64,000 bases of DNA from Catonia carolina (taxonomy: Eukaryota; Arthropoda; Insecta; Hemiptera; Achilidae), in contig JAQMRL010000001.1 in assembly GCA_035578175.1 (NCBI GenBank), positions 53,467,553-53,531,552 on the forward strand, read 5' to 3'. Below, one piece after another: positions 46,723-57,219 of this stretch. The notes beneath the pieces are model-generated. The model had not been told where the DNA came from. It saw nothing but the letters and a program-made list of their open reading frames with translations, and made no database searches. Numbering within the stretch: the first letter of the stretch is position 1; each line of letters opens with the position of its first letter. The position numbers and the translations under genes were made by a program.

Positions 46723-46880
46723 GTCTAATGACAGTGATGTGTTACAATGTACTCTGTGATAAATATGCTACAAGACAGATGTATGGGTATTGTCCAACTT
46801 GGGCACTTACTTGGGATTACAGGAAAAAGGCCATTTTGGCAGAAATTAGACATTACACTGCTGATATTATTAGTTTACAG
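46723..46880 (+). CDS. twin: twin / CNOT6-like deadenylase, internal exon 2
   Basis: 158 bp, acceptor TCTGTTCCAG, donor GTCAGT. Encodes the first strand of the EEP nuclease fold: TVMCYNVLCDKYATRQMYGY, CPTWALTWDYRKKAILAEI and HYTADIISLQ. The asparagine of CYNVLCD is one of the conserved metal/active-site residues in CCR4-type deadenylases. The order and wording follow fly Twin closely. The exon ends in phase 0 with the Q of the ISLQ-E(V/I)E motif. Confidence 0.95.
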
Positions 46881-47715
46881 GTCAGTTATATACTTTTAAA
46901 ATGGCACTGTTTAAATACATTATTTTTATGCTTGACAGTTCTTGTTTTTGGGTTCTTTAGCAAAATATACGGTCTATTTCTCTTGTAAAAAATTGTGCAA
47001 ACATTTTTTAATTTAAAAAATATACAGTAATATTTAAATGATTTTACATCATTAGCTGAGTAAGGAATTGAACAGAGAGAATGTTTAGAGGTAATTTTCA
47101 ATCAGTACTATCACTGCCTCTGTTATAAATTGTTTTAAGTACACATTCACAGAGAAGAATTAATAACAAGATAGTATTTTTCAACTTGGAAAATGCATAC
47201 AGAATTCATTCTCCTTCATAAACAATATTGTCATGCTATTTGTTACTTGCTGTAGATATGATTTAGTGTTTTCAAAAGTAACAGCTGATATATTACATGC
47301 GTAAATATTGCCGTAATGGCCAAAAATTTCCTCTGCTCATTAGGTTTACTGTTGTATTATTTCCATACCATTGTAACTTATGTGTACAGCAAAACCCCAC
47401 TTAATCGAAATATAGAAGGCGGATTTGATTTTGGAAACTTAAAATTCTGTGTAACTCGCAGAGTCATATTTTTAGGGTTTAAAAATAGTAAAAATGATTA
47501 TACAGTATTTTTTATGACTATTTATTAGCATATATAAACAAAAATACAGAAATTTTAAGAGAAAAAAATGTATATGGTACAGCAATAATTATTTACTGTA
47601 TCTTTTTTATTATTTTCATTCAAAAATAAATCCTTTTAATGCATCCTGCAGGTTGAAATTAATTCTATTCCGTTTAATCAATTTCACTTACTGTGTCTTA
47701 CACTGCCTTGATTTT

Positions 47716-48925
47716 TGCTATTTGTTACATACATGTGTTTAGGTAGATCCACCATCAGAGTACATAATATTATTTGAATCTAAATTTTTTTTAAATCTGT
47801 AGATGTTACATCATCAATAATCTATATAAAACTGTATTATCCACCATCATCAGAGTACATAATATCATTTGAAACTAACATTTTTTAAGATCTGTAGAAG
47901 ATGTTACATCTTCAGTTATCTATAAAAGTGCTTTATACAGATAAAACAGCTATAAAAAAATATCGGCAGGAAAAGAGGTCTATAATTTATCTGGATGAAA
48001 GTTACTTGTTGACTTCACATTCAGCAAGAAAATCTTGGGAGGATGGAAGCAGCAAGGGTGTCCATCCACCAGTTTCCAAAGGCGATAGAATTATTGTAAT
48101 TCATGCAGGCAGAGAAAACGGTTTCATTCCTAATACTTTACTGACTTGGATTGCTAGCGCAAAAAAAAGGTGACTGCCACGATAATATGAATCAAGGGAA
48201 CTTCGAGAAATGGGCCACTGATAAACTTATTACCTTCAAATAGTGTAATAATTCTTGACAATGCGCCATATCATTATGTCAAAACAGAAAAAATTCCGAC
48301 AATTGCTAACATAAAATTAGAAATGCAGGAGTGGTTACAAAAAAGGGAAATTTGTCTCGAAAAATCTATGTTCATCGTATTGGTTTTATTTAAATGTTAT
48401 TGAAATAATTAACTAATGTTCTGAATATTTTTAACCAATTAAATAAAATGAATAATACAAATTCACAGTAAACCTATCTAATTTACGTATTTAAAGAATA
48501 ATTGAAACATTTAAAGAACAAAATTTACAGTAATTCAAAATGTTATTGTAATTTTAGGGTTTTCATATTTAATTATTTTTAGTAAAGTTATGTTAAATTA
48601 CAATTCAATTTTAAACACTTTACTATCTTTAAATAATTGCATTACTCTTTATTCATTTAGTGTGACGGGTCATGAACTGAATTTCATTATTTAAGTGTTA
48701 GTGGTGGTTACATTTTGAGTTACTCACTAACTCAAAAGTAGTAGGGTGGATAAAAGTTAGTAGGGTGGATAGTATACTGTATTTTTGACGATAGTTGCAA
48801 TTGTCAACTTATAGCACATTACCGGTAACATCTTCTACAGATTTAATAAAAGGTTTTAATTTAACATGATATTATTTACTCTGATGATGGTGGATCTACC
48901 GAAACAAATGTAAGTAACAAAATAG
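47716..48925 (+). mobile_element. IS630/Tc1-superfamily transposon relic
   Basis: Inverted ends: TTGTTACATACATGTG ... GGTAGATCCACCATC (from about 47720) and the reverse complement near 48830-48922. The left end is partly duplicated (the block CATCAGAGTACATAATAT at about 47753 and 47848). The interior encodes a broken DDE transposase fragment. Confidence 0.65.
47901..48345 (+). pseudogene. DDE-type (IS630/Tc1-like) transposase fragment, frameshifted
   Basis: Reads SIIYLDESYLLTSHSARKSW, VHPPVSKGDRIIVIHAG, ENGFIPNTLLTW, then with frameshifts GDCHDNMNQGNFEKW and SVIILDNAPYHYVKTEKIP, QEWLQKREI. YLDES and LDNAPYH are the first two acidic residues of the DD(E/D) triad; the segment order matches an insect/cnidarian family of DDE_3-type transposases. 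The third acidic residue is lost, and frameshifts lie near 48170 and 48232. Confidence 0.7.
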
Positions 48926-49017
48926 TTGGTTAGTGAAATTTATTGTATAAACTTTTTATATTATTAATGGTCTTTTTAAAAAAGTGGGTGATTTTTGATG
49001 GAACCATTTTTGCAACA

Positions 49018-49363
49018 TTTTTTTTGTCATCAGTCTCTCGACTGGTTTGATGCAGTTCTCCAAGCTGTTCTATCTTGCACAAGTCGTTTCATATCTACAT
49101 ACCTGTAACACCCCACATCTTTTGTAATTTGCTTTATATATTCTAATCTTTTCCTCCCCCTACAATTTACTCCCTCAATATTACCCTCCATTATTGATAG
49201 CCCAATAATAGACCTGGATGTCTTAAGATATGCCCCACTAGCCTATCCCTTCTTCTGGTAAGATGCTTCCATATACTTCTTTTTTCATCCACTCACCTAA
49301 GAACCTCTAAATTACTTTTTTGTCCACCCACCTAATCTTTAACATTTTCCTACACCACATGTA
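49018..49363 (-). mobile_element. LINE 3' end, RTE-like, copy 3 (reverse)
   Basis: This segment is the reverse complement of 42480-42805 with few changes (e.g. GTCATCAGTCTCTCGACTGG, CCTCCATTATTGATAGCC, CACCCACCTAATCTTTAACA). A T run at its left end is the poly(A) tail on the minus strand. GCAACAT occurs on both sides (49011, about 49379) and may be the target duplication. It sits in the pogo-type element. Confidence 0.75.
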
Positions 49364-49936
49364 GCAGCAACATCACGCAACGTTTTATTAGGAGCATGTC
49401 CTGGGTGTTAAATATGAGTATGAATTCCCAGAATAGTGGAAATTTATATTCGTAATTTATTTCATTGGACACTGTTCTGTACTTTAACGATGCTACGCTT
49501 TTAAATGCAGTACTGTGTGTGCACACAATATTGAAATTAAGTAATCACCATATTTAAAAAACAAGTTTTTCAGATCTGTTTCAGTTAAGGTGTTACGGTT
49601 AAGCAGGTCTCAGATAATCGAGGTTTTACTGTAACTTCTGTTTTTTTTTTTACAGCTTCTGTAACTGTACAACTTCTAAATGACTCATATTGTATTCTCT
49701 GTGTCATGCATTATCATATTTATATTTACATTATCAGTTTCTGTGTTAATAGTTCAATTTTATTTGATGTGGAAAAATCCAACATTTTATTTTGTCGAAA
49801 TTTCTGTGGATTTGTAGAAGTATTAAATTTTTAAAGTCTAAAATTTCTTAAATATTTATCATGTAATAATCATTATTATTCGATTTTATCATGTAATGTA
49901 ATGTAATACCAATAAATTTTTTATATTTGTTCACAG

Positions 49937-50091
49937 GAAGTAGAAACAGATCAATTTTACAAGTTCTTCTTACCTGAACTGAAACGAGATGGTTATGATG
50001 GAATATTTTCTCCAAAATCTCGTGCTAAGACTATGGCTGAAAATGAACGAAAATATGTTGATGGGTGTGCTATATTTTATAGAACTGCCAA
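49937..50091 (+). CDS. twin: twin / CNOT6-like deadenylase, internal exon 3
   Basis: 155 bp, acceptor TTGTTCACAG, donor GTTAGT. Encodes EVETDQFYKFFLPELKRDGY, DGIFSPKSRAKTMAENERK and YVDGCAIFYRTA. The first E (ISLQ-EVET across the junction) is the catalytic glutamate that coordinates metal in EEP deadenylases. SPKSRAK and VDGCAIF are diagnostic for CCR4/CNOT6. The last codon (K) is completed by exon 4. Confidence 0.95.
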
Positions 50092-50126
50092 GTTAGTATA
50101 TTATGTTGTATTAGCAGTTTTTTCAA

Positions 50127-50705
50127 AAACATGAGTGAAAGACGCAAAATTAAAATTGACCTCAGTTTGGCTTAAAAATACAGAAAATCACTCTTTCATG
50201 CTAAACTAGGCTGTGTAGTGAAAATTACTTTAAATAAAAGTTGTAGATTTTTTAATTTCCTATAAATTTTATTAGGTACATTTTTGTCGTAAAATGCATA
50301 CTACGGCTGAAATCTTAAAAAAATCGATTTTTCACACGTTTTCGTGAGAAAAAACAGAAAATTGCTAATTACCGCTAAACTAAGCATGATACAAAATAAT
50401 GTTTGAGATAAAAGTTGTAGGATTTTAAATTCTCTACAAATTTTATAATACATTTTTGTGCCAAAATGCATATTAAAGTGGCAATCTTAAAAAAACCATT
50501 GTTTTACGAAAAAACAGCCTCACCCAGAATTTTAGCAGAGATGGCGCCTATCCTATCTTGTAGAGCATAAAAGTATTCGTAAATGAGATGATATTAAAAA
50601 CAAACGTAGGACCAGTTTTTGAGAAAATTGCAAAAAAGTGAAAAATTACACGAATAAACTACTACTTCCGGTTGACTGATTTTCAGGAGGTCTGAAAACG
50701 TGTAG
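50127..50705 (-). mobile_element. FamA element copy 11, truncated, in a twin intron
   Basis: From AACATGAGTGAAAGACGCAA through both internal units and CCTATCTTGTAGAGCATAA, to the TCAGGAGGTCTGAAAACGTG block; the two terminal portions are missing. It lies 36 bp after exon 3. Confidence 0.75.
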
Positions 50706-50857
50706 AATAACCACACAGTATTCTACAAGTGTGTAGAATAGCATGTAAAATACACGTTATTATGTCTCCGCTGGATGACGACACACCATGTCGCCCAGCT
50801 CCTCGACTGCCATGACGACTACGACCGACGCCTCTCCAAAACAACCATCGCTTAAAC

Positions 50858-50873
50858 GGCCCTTTTCAGGGCC
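50858..50873 (+). terminator. Histone-type mRNA 3' stem-loop
   Basis: GGCCCTTTTCAGGGCC is a 6-bp perfect stem with a TTTC-type 4-nt loop and fits the replication-dependent histone consensus GGYYCTTYTNARRRCC. The flanks also fit (AAAC before, ACCAAAC after), and an A-rich segment follows at about 50880. About 200 bp around it (50706-50920) is GC-richer than its surroundings and not related to FamA, but no histone coding sequence could be recognised. It may be a captured 3' end of a histone gene. Confidence 0.6.
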
Positions 50874-50919
50874 ACCAAACAAATAAGGTTTGCCACTTAA
50901 TGTCGCCATTCGGTGACAC

Positions 50920-51040
50920 ACTCATGATTAAAATTAGGTTATGTTTATTGAGGTTAGTTTTTGTTTATTTCTAATGTTAGGTTTTATTGTTAATTATTTA
51001 CATTGGCAAGAGAAAGTTGTGTGAGTGTTTCACACCAGAT
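50920..51040 (+). mobile_element. FamA right-end fragment, copy 12
   Basis: CACTCATGATTAAAATTAGG ... CATTGGCAAGAGAAAGTTGT and GTGTGAGTGTTTCACACCAG. Only the last ~120 bp of FamA are present, in the orientation opposite to copy 11. Confidence 0.8.
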
Positions 51041-51207
51041 TTTTTTATATATCTACATATGTTTATTGATAATTCAGGTGTTTTTAAGGTATAGTTTTGT
51101 CTGTGTTGTTTCAGGTTAACAGTCTTTTGCTTTGGCCTTTGTTAAATAATAGTAATAATAATCTTATCAATTATCCTATATAGATATTTTCAACAGCAAT
51201 TTTGATT

Positions 51208-51497
51208 ATATTCATAATCAAAATTTACATTTACCAATGTAAAATTATTTTACATTTACCAATTATAGCGCTTTCGTGCAAAAAATGCACATTTTCAGTA
51301 ATTTTCTATACTATTTAAAATTTAAAAACATCCTACTTCTATCAATGTGTGTAGTTTTAAATTTTCTTTAAATTTTATACATTTGACACATTTGTATTTT
51401 ATGTGCATCTTGTGTACGAAGCGCTATGATTGGTAATTGTTTACTGTTTACTGTATTACTGGTGGTTTAAAGAATATAATATATTTTGATTATGAAT
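51208..51497. mobile_element. Small foldback element in a twin intron
   Basis: TTCATAATCAAAAT near 51211 is inverted at 51482-51495. Inside, CCAATTATAGCGCTTTCGTG and AATGCACAT at about 51257-51291 recur inverted at about 51405-51440 (ATGTGCATCTTGTGTACGAA GCGCTATGATTGG). The total is about 290 bp without coding capacity, MITE-like. Confidence 0.6.
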
Positions 51498-51758
51498 AAT
51501 AATAATATCTGTAAGTTACCTTTGACTGTAAAAAGGTAACTTTTTGATGTGATAATAGTATATTAAAAATACTGTTCTTCAAAAATTTGATAAAACTTTG
51601 GAGATTTATTATTTCAGTAATGTATAAAGCACTTTGCTCTGTTAGAATTTTAATCAGTCTTCCAAACTAATAAATACCATTAATTGCCTACTTTTTGTTC
51701 TAAGTTACCATTTTGTTTGCCCTTATTAAATGTATAACTGTACTTTGTATTTTATCAG

Positions 51759-51910
51759 GTTTACATTGATAAAAGAACACCTGGTAGAATTCAATCAATT
51801 AGCTATGGCGAATTCAGAAGGTTCTGACGACATGCTTAATCGTGTGATGCCAAAAGACAACATAGGATTGGCAGCTTTACTTAAAACCAAAGAAGCAGCA
51901 TGGGATAATG
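51759..51910 (+). CDS. twin: twin / CNOT6-like deadenylase, internal exon 4
   Basis: 152 bp, acceptor ATTTTATCAG, donor GTAAGT. Encodes FTLIKEHLVEFNQLAMANSE, GSDDMLNRVMPKDNIGLAAL and LKTKEAAWDN. VEFNQLAMAN and MLNRVMPKDNIG are signature CNOT6/Twin blocks inside the EEP domain. It ends in phase 1; the G codon is completed by exon 5 at 59511, 7.6 kb downstream. Confidence 0.95.
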
Positions 51911-51976
51911 GTAAGTTAACCCATTCAGTCACGAATTTTGATCTTAGAATTTTAAAATAAATTATTATATTCTTAC

Positions 51977-52290
51977 CCACCGGGTTGGTCTAGAGGTAAA
52001 GTCGTCGCCAAAATCAGCTGTTTAACAGCTGATTTTCGGAGAGGAAGGTTCCTGGTTCAAATCCTAGTATAGTTACTTTTATACGGATATGAATGCTGGA
52101 CAGTGGTTACCGGTGTACTTTGATGGTTGGAGTTTAATTAACCATACTCTCTCAGGAATTGTCAGCCTGATGCTTGTACAAGACTACACCTCATTTACAT
52201 GTCATACATATCATCCTCATCTCATCATTGGGTCATGGGGTTGCTTATTGTTCTCAATTCAACAGATTGCAACGTACTTATACTAGGATT
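51977..52290 (+). mobile_element. tRNA-derived SINE, intact copy
   Basis: The head has CCGGGTTGGTCTAGAGGTAA (A box TGGTCTAGAGG) and B box GGTTCAAATCC (CCTGGTTCAAATCCTAGTA). The body includes CAGTGGTTACCGGTGTACTT and CCTCATCTCATCATTGGGTC. Same family as the SINE split by the mariner at 24341-26042 (inverted there). The 65-codon frame in it is not a gene. It lies just after twin exon 4. Confidence 0.8.
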
Positions 52291-53745
52291 AAAAAAAAAT
52301 ATATATATTCTTAAAGTACTATTTTTTTATTATTAAAACTTTTCAAAAGTCCCAATAGATTGTAGCACTTGCTGAACTCTTAAAGAATTTGTTCATGTAT
52401 GTGGCCAATTTTACGCAAAGCGATATGTGCGCAGTTTAGTGCATAAGAATAGGTAAAATTTTATGTACATGTATATGGCCAAGGTGAATGAATGGGTTAA
52501 AGTAAATCTTTGTACATTTAACTTATTAATTTTTGTGATTGATTTGTATTTTATATCCATGTAATGATGCTAATGATTAACATTTTGATACAACCGGGTC
52601 TGATAGTGGCATCATTAACATGAAAGTCTGTGAGGCTGCTGTTGTATGAGTTTATTCCATTCAATTTTTCTAAACGCTGTGCCAAACATGAGTAAACTCT
52701 AAATGCTTGGAAACCTTTTAAATTCCTGCTAGGGTGTGTTGCTAACTTTATTATATTATCACGAAGCAGTTAGATGTGAATAAAATAATTATTTTCAATG
52801 GAATCAAGTAGGTTGTAATTATGTGTCCGGGCATTACGGGATTGTTTGTAGTGCGATAGTTTGTGGGATTGTTTGTAGGTTGCAGTGCGGTAATGGATAC
52901 TGATAGATATTGAGTTTGTTTTATTTAGGGTTAATAGAATTGTTGATGTTATAAAAAATATCAATGCTTGTACACGAAGATTATTTTTATGATACTACAA
53001 TATACATTCCAATTTTTCCTTTTATCTTTCACTGCACTCTGTGGGTCCCATTATTGTGGGGTAGTATTGTGACACAATCCACCCACTTTCTCATAAGTTA
53101 AGTTATAAGATTTTGTAATTGAATAGGTCTTTTATCAGGATTTATAAGTATGTATTTTGCAAATTAAATCTGTAAATAGAACGATTAGCTCAGTTGCAGT
53201 TAGTTACAAATCCTGAAGAGGTAAATGGAGCTTCTCAAAGTAATTGTCCATAAAATAATGTTTTTGGGAATATTTTTTTGTAATTAAATAGGATTTTTGT
53301 CCAGCTGTTGACATTCTGGAATACACATGATTCAGATGTTGTGGTAAATCAAAGCCACAAGAAGATTCTGAGTAACATTTGAACCTATTAAGGAGTGGCC
53401 ATTGGTGGAATTTTGCAATAAAATGATTGAACCAATATAAAACAAAACAAAACCATTCTACAATAATCAAAACAATATTTTTTTTAATTAACTAAAATTT
53501 ATGTATATTTTAACAGATTAATTAAAAATGAGCAGATAATGGGAACCAAAAGTATGTCATAAAATTATACTTGCTGCTGAACAGCTTAAGAAAGATAAAT
53601 TAGTTCGGTCTGCATTTTAAAATGTTTAGATTTTAGTTTCTGACAATTTTTTGCAGATTTGTTTTATTTTCACAATGATGTAGCTTTTTCAGTAATGTGA
53701 TTGGAACAATAAGTAAATTTAATAAAGTGGAGTACTAGAATAAAA
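52291..53745. other. Intronic tract
   Basis: AT-rich part of the 7.6-kb twin intron, with no gene or repeat recognised. Confidence 0.4.
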
Positions 53746-53747
53746 AA

Positions 53748-53905
53748 TAGGCCGGCCCGATGGCGTAGTGGTTAGCGCAACTGAATTCTACGCCGGGGTC
53801 CCGGGTTCGATTCCCGGTCAGATCTGGCATTTTTTCATGTATGATGCTTGTTATCGTCTGCATTAGCAGCAATTGCAAAACAGTCGGACGTAAATCCAAA
53901 AACGA
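53748..53905 (+). mobile_element. tRNA-derived SINE (A box TGGCGTAGTGG)
   Basis: A perfect A box (GATGGCGTAGTGGTTAGCG) and B box (GGTTCGATTCC), then TCTGGCATTTTTTCATG and the tail CGTCTGCATTAGCAGCAATT and CAGTCGGACGTAAATCC. It resembles the SINE at 40985-41170. Not a tRNA gene, as the acceptor arms do not pair. Confidence 0.8.
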
Positions 53906-54506
53906 TCGTTGAATTAACAATTTTTCGTCTTTGAAACAAAACGTTTTGAAATTTATCCTCATTCATGTTGGATGACTGATGACTTTCTAGACGTCTTTGA
54001 CATTTCTCGTGGTATAGTTATAAATGAAAATATCCAACTGTATATTCTTATTTCTGATTATAAATTCCGCGTGAATTATATTTACTTGACAAATTTATTT
54101 ATTTATTTATTTTGTAACTTTTGTAAAGTATACATTTCAATAATGGTGAGTTGGCAGTATTTGCAGTTTGTTTTATATCCCATGCTTATAACTATTGCTC
54201 CGTTGAATCATATTCGTATTAATAACCTAATTTATTTACATCAGTTTATGAATGGAGCGACATATTTTTTATTGTGTAAATTTTTGGTGAAAGCTGTTAT
54301 AATCTGTTATCACTAACTTTTTAAAAAAATATTTGTATTCGATTCTTAATGACTGGTTCTTTGATAGATCAATATTGTTGGAATGAAGCAATGGTTATTG
54401 GCAGGAGCTAACGTGTGGGGAACGTAGAAGTTGTTTGGTTATGTTGGTTGTTTGTCGTTCGTAATTGTTGTGTTCCATGTAAAGATTATTTAGTTTCAAA
54501 TTCAAA

Positions 54507-55262
54507 ATGTCTGGTTACTGGTACTCGGATAATAGTAATTTTGATCAAAGTAGTGTGCAAACAAATTTTACTTACAATAACGAAGAATTTGTGAATAACG
54601 CAGATCACTTGAACTTCCACGATACGGTTTATACAGGCAACTCTGACTACAGCCAAATAAATTCTTACAACTCTGGTTTTTCTGTTGGTTATGATTATTA
54701 TAATGCTGGAAATAAAGTGCCCGAAAACTATCAAGATAATAATGAATTTGATGAGCCACCTTTGCTTGAAGAATTGGGAATCGATGTTGAACAGATAATC
54801 AGAAAAGTGGTTTCCGTGTTGGATCCATTTACGTCTACTGTATCAATTGGAGAGTATGATTTAGCTGGCCCTTTGGCTTTTTGTATCGCATTGGCTGTTT
54901 TCTTGTTAATATCAGGTGGCAAAGCAAATTTTGGATATGTCTACGGTTTGGCCGTAATTAGTTGTTTAATGATGTACGTTCTCCTAAAATTGATGACATC
55001 AACTTCAGAGATTACTTTGCTGTCTGTTGCGTCTGTGTTAGGTTATGCACTTTTACCTATAGTTCTTCTGTCAGGAACTGGAATTCTTATTACGTTACAG
55101 TCAGGAATTGGCTTCTTACTTGCCTCCGTTTCTGTTATTTGGTCCAGTCTTGCTGCTTCTCGTATATTTGTAATCATGTCTGCTGATAGAGATCAGCGAC
55201 CTTTAATAGCATATCCATGTGCACTTTTGTATTCAGTGTTTGTTCTTCTTGTTATATTTTGA
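54507..55262 (+). CDS. Yipf5: YIPF5 / Yip1 domain family member, nested in a twin intron
   Basis: 251 residues, a single exon. It encodes a multi-pass membrane protein of the Yip1 family that works in ER-to-Golgi vesicle traffic (known for the family; partners are Ypt/Rab GTPases and YIF1). Residues 1-82 are polar and rich in Asn, Tyr and Ser, as in YIPF5. The motif EPPLLEELGI (83-92) and DLAGPL (118-123) are diagnostic, as are FGYVYG (142-147) and SVLGYALLP (176-184). Hydrophobic segments at about 119-137, 142-162, 169-193, 199-221 and 232-251 give five membrane spans, ending directly at the C-terminus. The ATG has A at -3. It lies on the same strand as twin, in the exon 4-5 intron, with its own AATAAA at 55526. 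The uninterrupted frame suggests a functional gene; whether the lack of introns reflects retroposition is unknown. Confidence 0.95.
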   Translation: MSGYWYSDNSNFDQSSVQTNFTYNNEEFVNNADHLNFHDTVYTGNSDYSQINSYNSGFSVGYDYYNAGNKVPENYQDNNEFDEPPLLEELGIDVEQIIRKVVSVLDPFTSTVSIGEYDLAGPLAFCIALAVFLLISGGKANFGYVYGLAVISCLMMYVLLKLMTSTSEITLLSVASVLGYALLPIVLLSGTGILITLQSGIGFLLASVSVIWSSLAASRIFVIMSADRDQRPLIAYPCALLYSVFVLLVIF

Positions 55263-55525
55263 TATGTTTAAAAATTTTTTTGTTACTGGAGAAGTTTAGA
55301 GTGCGTAACGGTGTATTAACACGTGTGTTGTATGTGAAAACTGTCAAAAGTTTATTTTATTTTTATAATACAGCGAATCACTTGTACCTAGACTACTGTA
55401 TATTTGACACAGACTTAATTACCGATCTGATTTTGAGTTATGCATTTACAAAAGAAATAGTTGTCTGTAAATTATTGAATCTGAGACTGGACTGTAAATA
55501 ATAATGATTTATTTAATGTTTATCA

Positions 55526-55531
55526 AATAAA
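55526..55531 (+). terminator. Candidate poly(A) signal of Yipf5
   Basis: AATAAA about 260 bp after the Yipf5 stop codon. No coding frame is supported in the 3' region. Confidence 0.65.
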
Positions 55532-56589
55532 AATAATTGTGAAAATATTATTTTTAGTGATTTTTGTTATAACCTTAAATCTTATTTATTTGGTAGTTTA
55601 GTTTACCTGTTTTTCATTATGCAATGCTTGCTGTAATAAAATTCACATTGAAAATAGTAGGTTGGGCTATCTATGTGATAGATGTTCTAAGATTTTCATG
55701 GTAATAATATTAATTTAATTACTGCAGCGTAGAATGCAAATTAGTGCTTTGTATCAATTGAAGCTACACTGTAACCTAACCTAACAAAAAATATTGTAGA
55801 AAACCAGTTGAACCTTCCATAAAACAAACCAACTTGTACTTGACATTGGTGTTGTGTATTTATAAATTAAATGATTTGATACATTTTTTTCTATGTTCAG
55901 TTGGATGCAAATATGAAATAAATTTTAGGTTAGGTGTATCTTCAAAGTGTAGGATTAGTTAGTCAGTGAGTGCCTACTCGTTGTGTTATTTACCACCAAG
56001 TAGTTTTATTCGTAATTATATTTGTTTTCATGATAAAGTACTCTTCACGTTAAAAATATTGATTCAGATAAATTAATTAAATTGTTATATAGGCTATATT
56101 ATTAACCGATATGACCATTATTTTAGGAAAAAATATTGGAAACTTATAAGTTTGTTATAATAATTATTTAAAATTGACTCTTCTGTGTAATAGATATCTT
56201 TGAATAATTAGTTACATTTAGTTTAATATCTATTTCATAAGATTAACAACACAAAGGAAACTTTTTTTAAATTTTGTTTTCATTCCTTGTGAAACATTGA
56301 TTCTCTGGTTTTACAATATATGTGTTAATTGTAGGACCTTTATCAGCCAGAAATTCTTGTTGTAGTATTACACCTAATGTAATAACCAATTAATAGTTTG
56401 AATCCAAATGCTGACAATTTCCAGTTACACAAAGAAATTGCATCAGCATACAAAATAATTAATGTATCTCTTCTACGGAGCAAAAAAAATGACACAATTT
56501 CTGCTACCTGCTCTTTCATTGCCTGACGTGCAGCTCATTTTAATTTTTTTATTATTATTTTCTATTGAAAGACAAATGTTCCATTGATA
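55532..56589. other. Intronic tract downstream of Yipf5
   Basis: AT-rich sequence, no gene or repeat recognised. Confidence 0.4.
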
Positions 56590-56799
56590 CTTCTACTTTG
56601 GCTGCCGTGGAAAGATTTTTCTGAAATATGTAAACAACTAAAGTGTGCGTCATATCATTGTGAGCTTCCACAACGTCTTGGATTATTAACAGCTCTTCTA
56701 CTTTGGCTGCTGTGGAAAGATTTTTCTGAAATATGTAAACAACTAAAGTGTGCGTCATATCATTGTGAGCTTCCACAACGTCTTGGATTATTAACAGCT
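56590..56799. repeat. Two-copy 105-bp tandem duplication
   Basis: 56590-56694 and 56695-56799 are almost identical (CTTCTACTTTGGCTGC... to ...GGATTATTAACAGCT; C/T at the 16th-17th base). 105 is a multiple of three, so frames on both strands stay open across it (56584-56847 + and 56555-56833 -), and neither frame has a recognisable domain. Probably a recent local duplication, possibly of a fragment of an unidentified element. Confidence 0.85.
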
Positions 56800-57092
56800 C
56801 TATATCGTCCCTTTTATTCCTGCGTTGTTGCATATACAGATTATTAAAAGTAATGTAAGGTTATGTCATACAATTAATAAAATAGATAAAGTTACTTATA
56901 TAATTTACTAATTATTAAAACATAACTATTATACATTAGTAACATATGGTACGTGTAGATGCATAAATGCATTTGTGTTCTTTTGTGAGTGAGGTAATTG
57001 TTCAATAGTAGCACATTGAAACTGTGCCAGAAATGCTGCCAATAATTCCATTGGCTGGCAATTATATGATGCATAGAATAGTCCTGCACATA

Positions 57093-57219
57093 TGTCTAAA
57101 ACCAGGTAAAATAATTTATGTCTGAGAAAACCCCTTACAGTTGACCTGTAAGTCATGTAAGTGTGTCTAAAACCAGGACATAAAAATTTATGTCTGAGAA
57201 AACACCTTGCAGTTGACCT
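57093..57219. repeat. Two-copy ~71-bp direct repeat
   Basis: TGTCTAAAACCAGG at 57093 and 57164, each followed by ATTTATGTCTGAGAAAAC and CAGTTGACCT. A diverged local duplication. Confidence 0.75.

Larger units (their letters stand above)
47387..49631. mobile_element. Pogo/Tigger-type non-autonomous element, copy 2, with two nested insertions
   Basis: Left end CAGCAAAACCCCACTTAATC, right end (reverse complement) CAGTAAAACCTCGATTATCT, flanked by TA (47385-47386, 49632-49633). Outer 47387-47640 and 48960-49631 align with copy 1 (40597-41313). The middle has an IS630/Tc1-like relic (47716-48925) and a LINE end (49018-49363). It lies in the twin intron between exons 2 and 3. Confidence 0.7.

Noticed and set aside
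50706..50920. Complete histone gene
   Set aside because: Only the stem-loop is convincing; no histone reading frame or known C-terminus lies upstream.
53748..53905. tRNA gene (also at 6785, 27345, 40985, 44900 and 51977)
   Set aside because: Polymerase III boxes are present, but the acceptor arms do not pair, tails follow, and copies have target duplications or recur as families; they are tRNA-derived SINEs.
55217..55501. Second gene downstream of Yipf5 (94 codons)
   Set aside because: It overlaps the Yipf5 end in another frame and lies in the 3' untranslated region; no domain is visible.
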